Shown here piece by piece: positions 63,408-64,000 of a DNA stretch of 64,000 bases. A model generated the notes under the pieces. That model was not told the origin of the DNA. It searched no databases and saw only the letters and a program-made list of their open reading frames with translations. The position numbers and the translations under genes were made by a program. Source of the DNA: Dryocosmus kuriphilus (taxonomy: Eukaryota; Arthropoda; Insecta; Hymenoptera; Cynipidae). Position 1 is the stretch's first letter. Each line of letters begins with the position of its first letter. The DNA lies in NCBI GenBank assembly GCA_038277395.1, contig CM076189.1, forward strand, positions 213,816,011-213,880,010, read 5' to 3'.

Positions 63408-64000
63408 ACAAATACTAATCAATAATTCAAGTTCTTTTTACAGGTATTACGTTCCAATTTTCCGGAAGATTAAATCCATACTAACCTCTTAAGAGGGAGG
63501 TGACCCTCACCTCACTCTTAAGAGGGAGGTAGGGATATATATATATAAAAAAAAAAAAATTTTTTTATATGTCTAATGACAATTTGTTCTTGAGTTGCCT
63601 TCTATTTAAATTCCGATGTAATCTCGGAATAGACATTTTCAGAATTTTTTTTTGATAAACTTTAAATAATAAAATAAAATGGTGCAATTTTTAATAATCA
63701 TTGTATAAGTTAAATTAATGGATAACAGGCAACCAGTCAAGTACTAATAAATAAATAGGACAAATAACTATGACGAAGCAGATATTCGTTTTGTGCCTTT
63801 TATTTTTCCGCACAATTTTCAATAATTTTCCTTCATTAAGCACCTTATTTTGCCGAAAATAACTGAACCATTCAGATCGCGAATCCGTTACGCTTAGGTT
63901 AACGTGCGCGAAAAATGCCCAGCCGAAGCACCCGGGAACAAATGATAGAATCAACGATAAAGAATATTCACGTGAATACCTCTGAAGTTGATATATTTTT
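63408..64000. other. Region after Gypsy integrase: polypurine-like motifs, no LTR seen
   Basis: aagagggaggt occurs at 63,491-63,501 and 63,520-63,530, each inside a cctcttaagaggg-type palindrome, resembling a polypurine tract. What follows (tagggatatatatata, then long A and T runs) does not match the putative 5' LTR at 48,625. Either the 3' LTR starts beyond the window, or the copy is truncated here, or the 5' LTR call is wrong. 63,780-63,960 is gene-free and moderately GC-richer. Confidence 0.4.

Noticed and set aside
63408..64000. Possible env gene after Gypsy integrase
   Set aside because: Only a 79-codon antisense frame is present, with no signal peptide or fusion-protein-like features.

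Overview
The window is eukaryotic, very AT-rich and dominated by transposable elements. The families present (a BEL/Pao and a Ty3/Gypsy LTR retrotransposon, a Penelope-like element with a GIY-YIG domain, hAT-like elements, many foldback/MITE-like elements) suggest an arthropod, most likely an insect; I cannot place it more closely. I see no convincing intact host gene, no rRNA gene and no CRISPR array.

Positions 1 to about 47,260 hold non-autonomous repeats and low-complexity AT-rich sequence. Main items: two foldback repeats (1,722-2,881 and 2,925-4,530); two copies of a roughly 1.2-kb element with GCGC-rich palindromes near its left end (4,553-5,756 and 17,250-18,413); a 269-bp tandem array (9.1-9.8 kb); a deletion derivative of a Penelope-like element (14,690-16,625) keeping N-terminal and GIY-YIG remnants and a hammerhead-ribozyme-like motif; four long inverted-repeat elements (6.8, 23.3, 32.0 and 35.2 kb) whose arms each carry a related motif near the outer end; a 1.15-kb hAT-like element with 8-bp target duplication inside a ~380-bp repeat; a tandem duplication at 22.4-26.6 kb; and a 4.5-kb foldback (42.7-47.3 kb) with a ~3-kb tandem array inside.

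Positions 47,648 to 64,000 hold larger retroelements. A minus-strand non-LTR retrotransposon 3' fragment with a 29-nt poly(A) tail (47,648-48,265) is followed by what looks like the 5' LTR, primer-binding site and leader of a Gypsy-type element. That leader is interrupted by a complete minus-strand BEL/Pao element (50,157-57,060), with two LTRs of 497 and 509 bp, a tRNA-Tyr-type primer site, a polypurine tract and a 5-bp target duplication (ttcag). The Gypsy gag-pol continues on the plus strand (57,471-63,407). Its 3' LTR is not recognisable before the window ends.

Both LTR elements keep nearly all their protein domains but carry small frame breaks. BEL has one break in a C run and a 2-bp duplication. 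Gypsy has a -1 shift near a T5 run and a compensating +1 shift inside integrase. Both look like recently active but now defective copies, unless the breaks are assembly errors in short repeats. Nesting gives a relative order: Gypsy before BEL; the 17.1-kb TIR element before the 17.25-kb element inside it; the 22.4-kb duplication before the 23.3-kb foldback in one copy.
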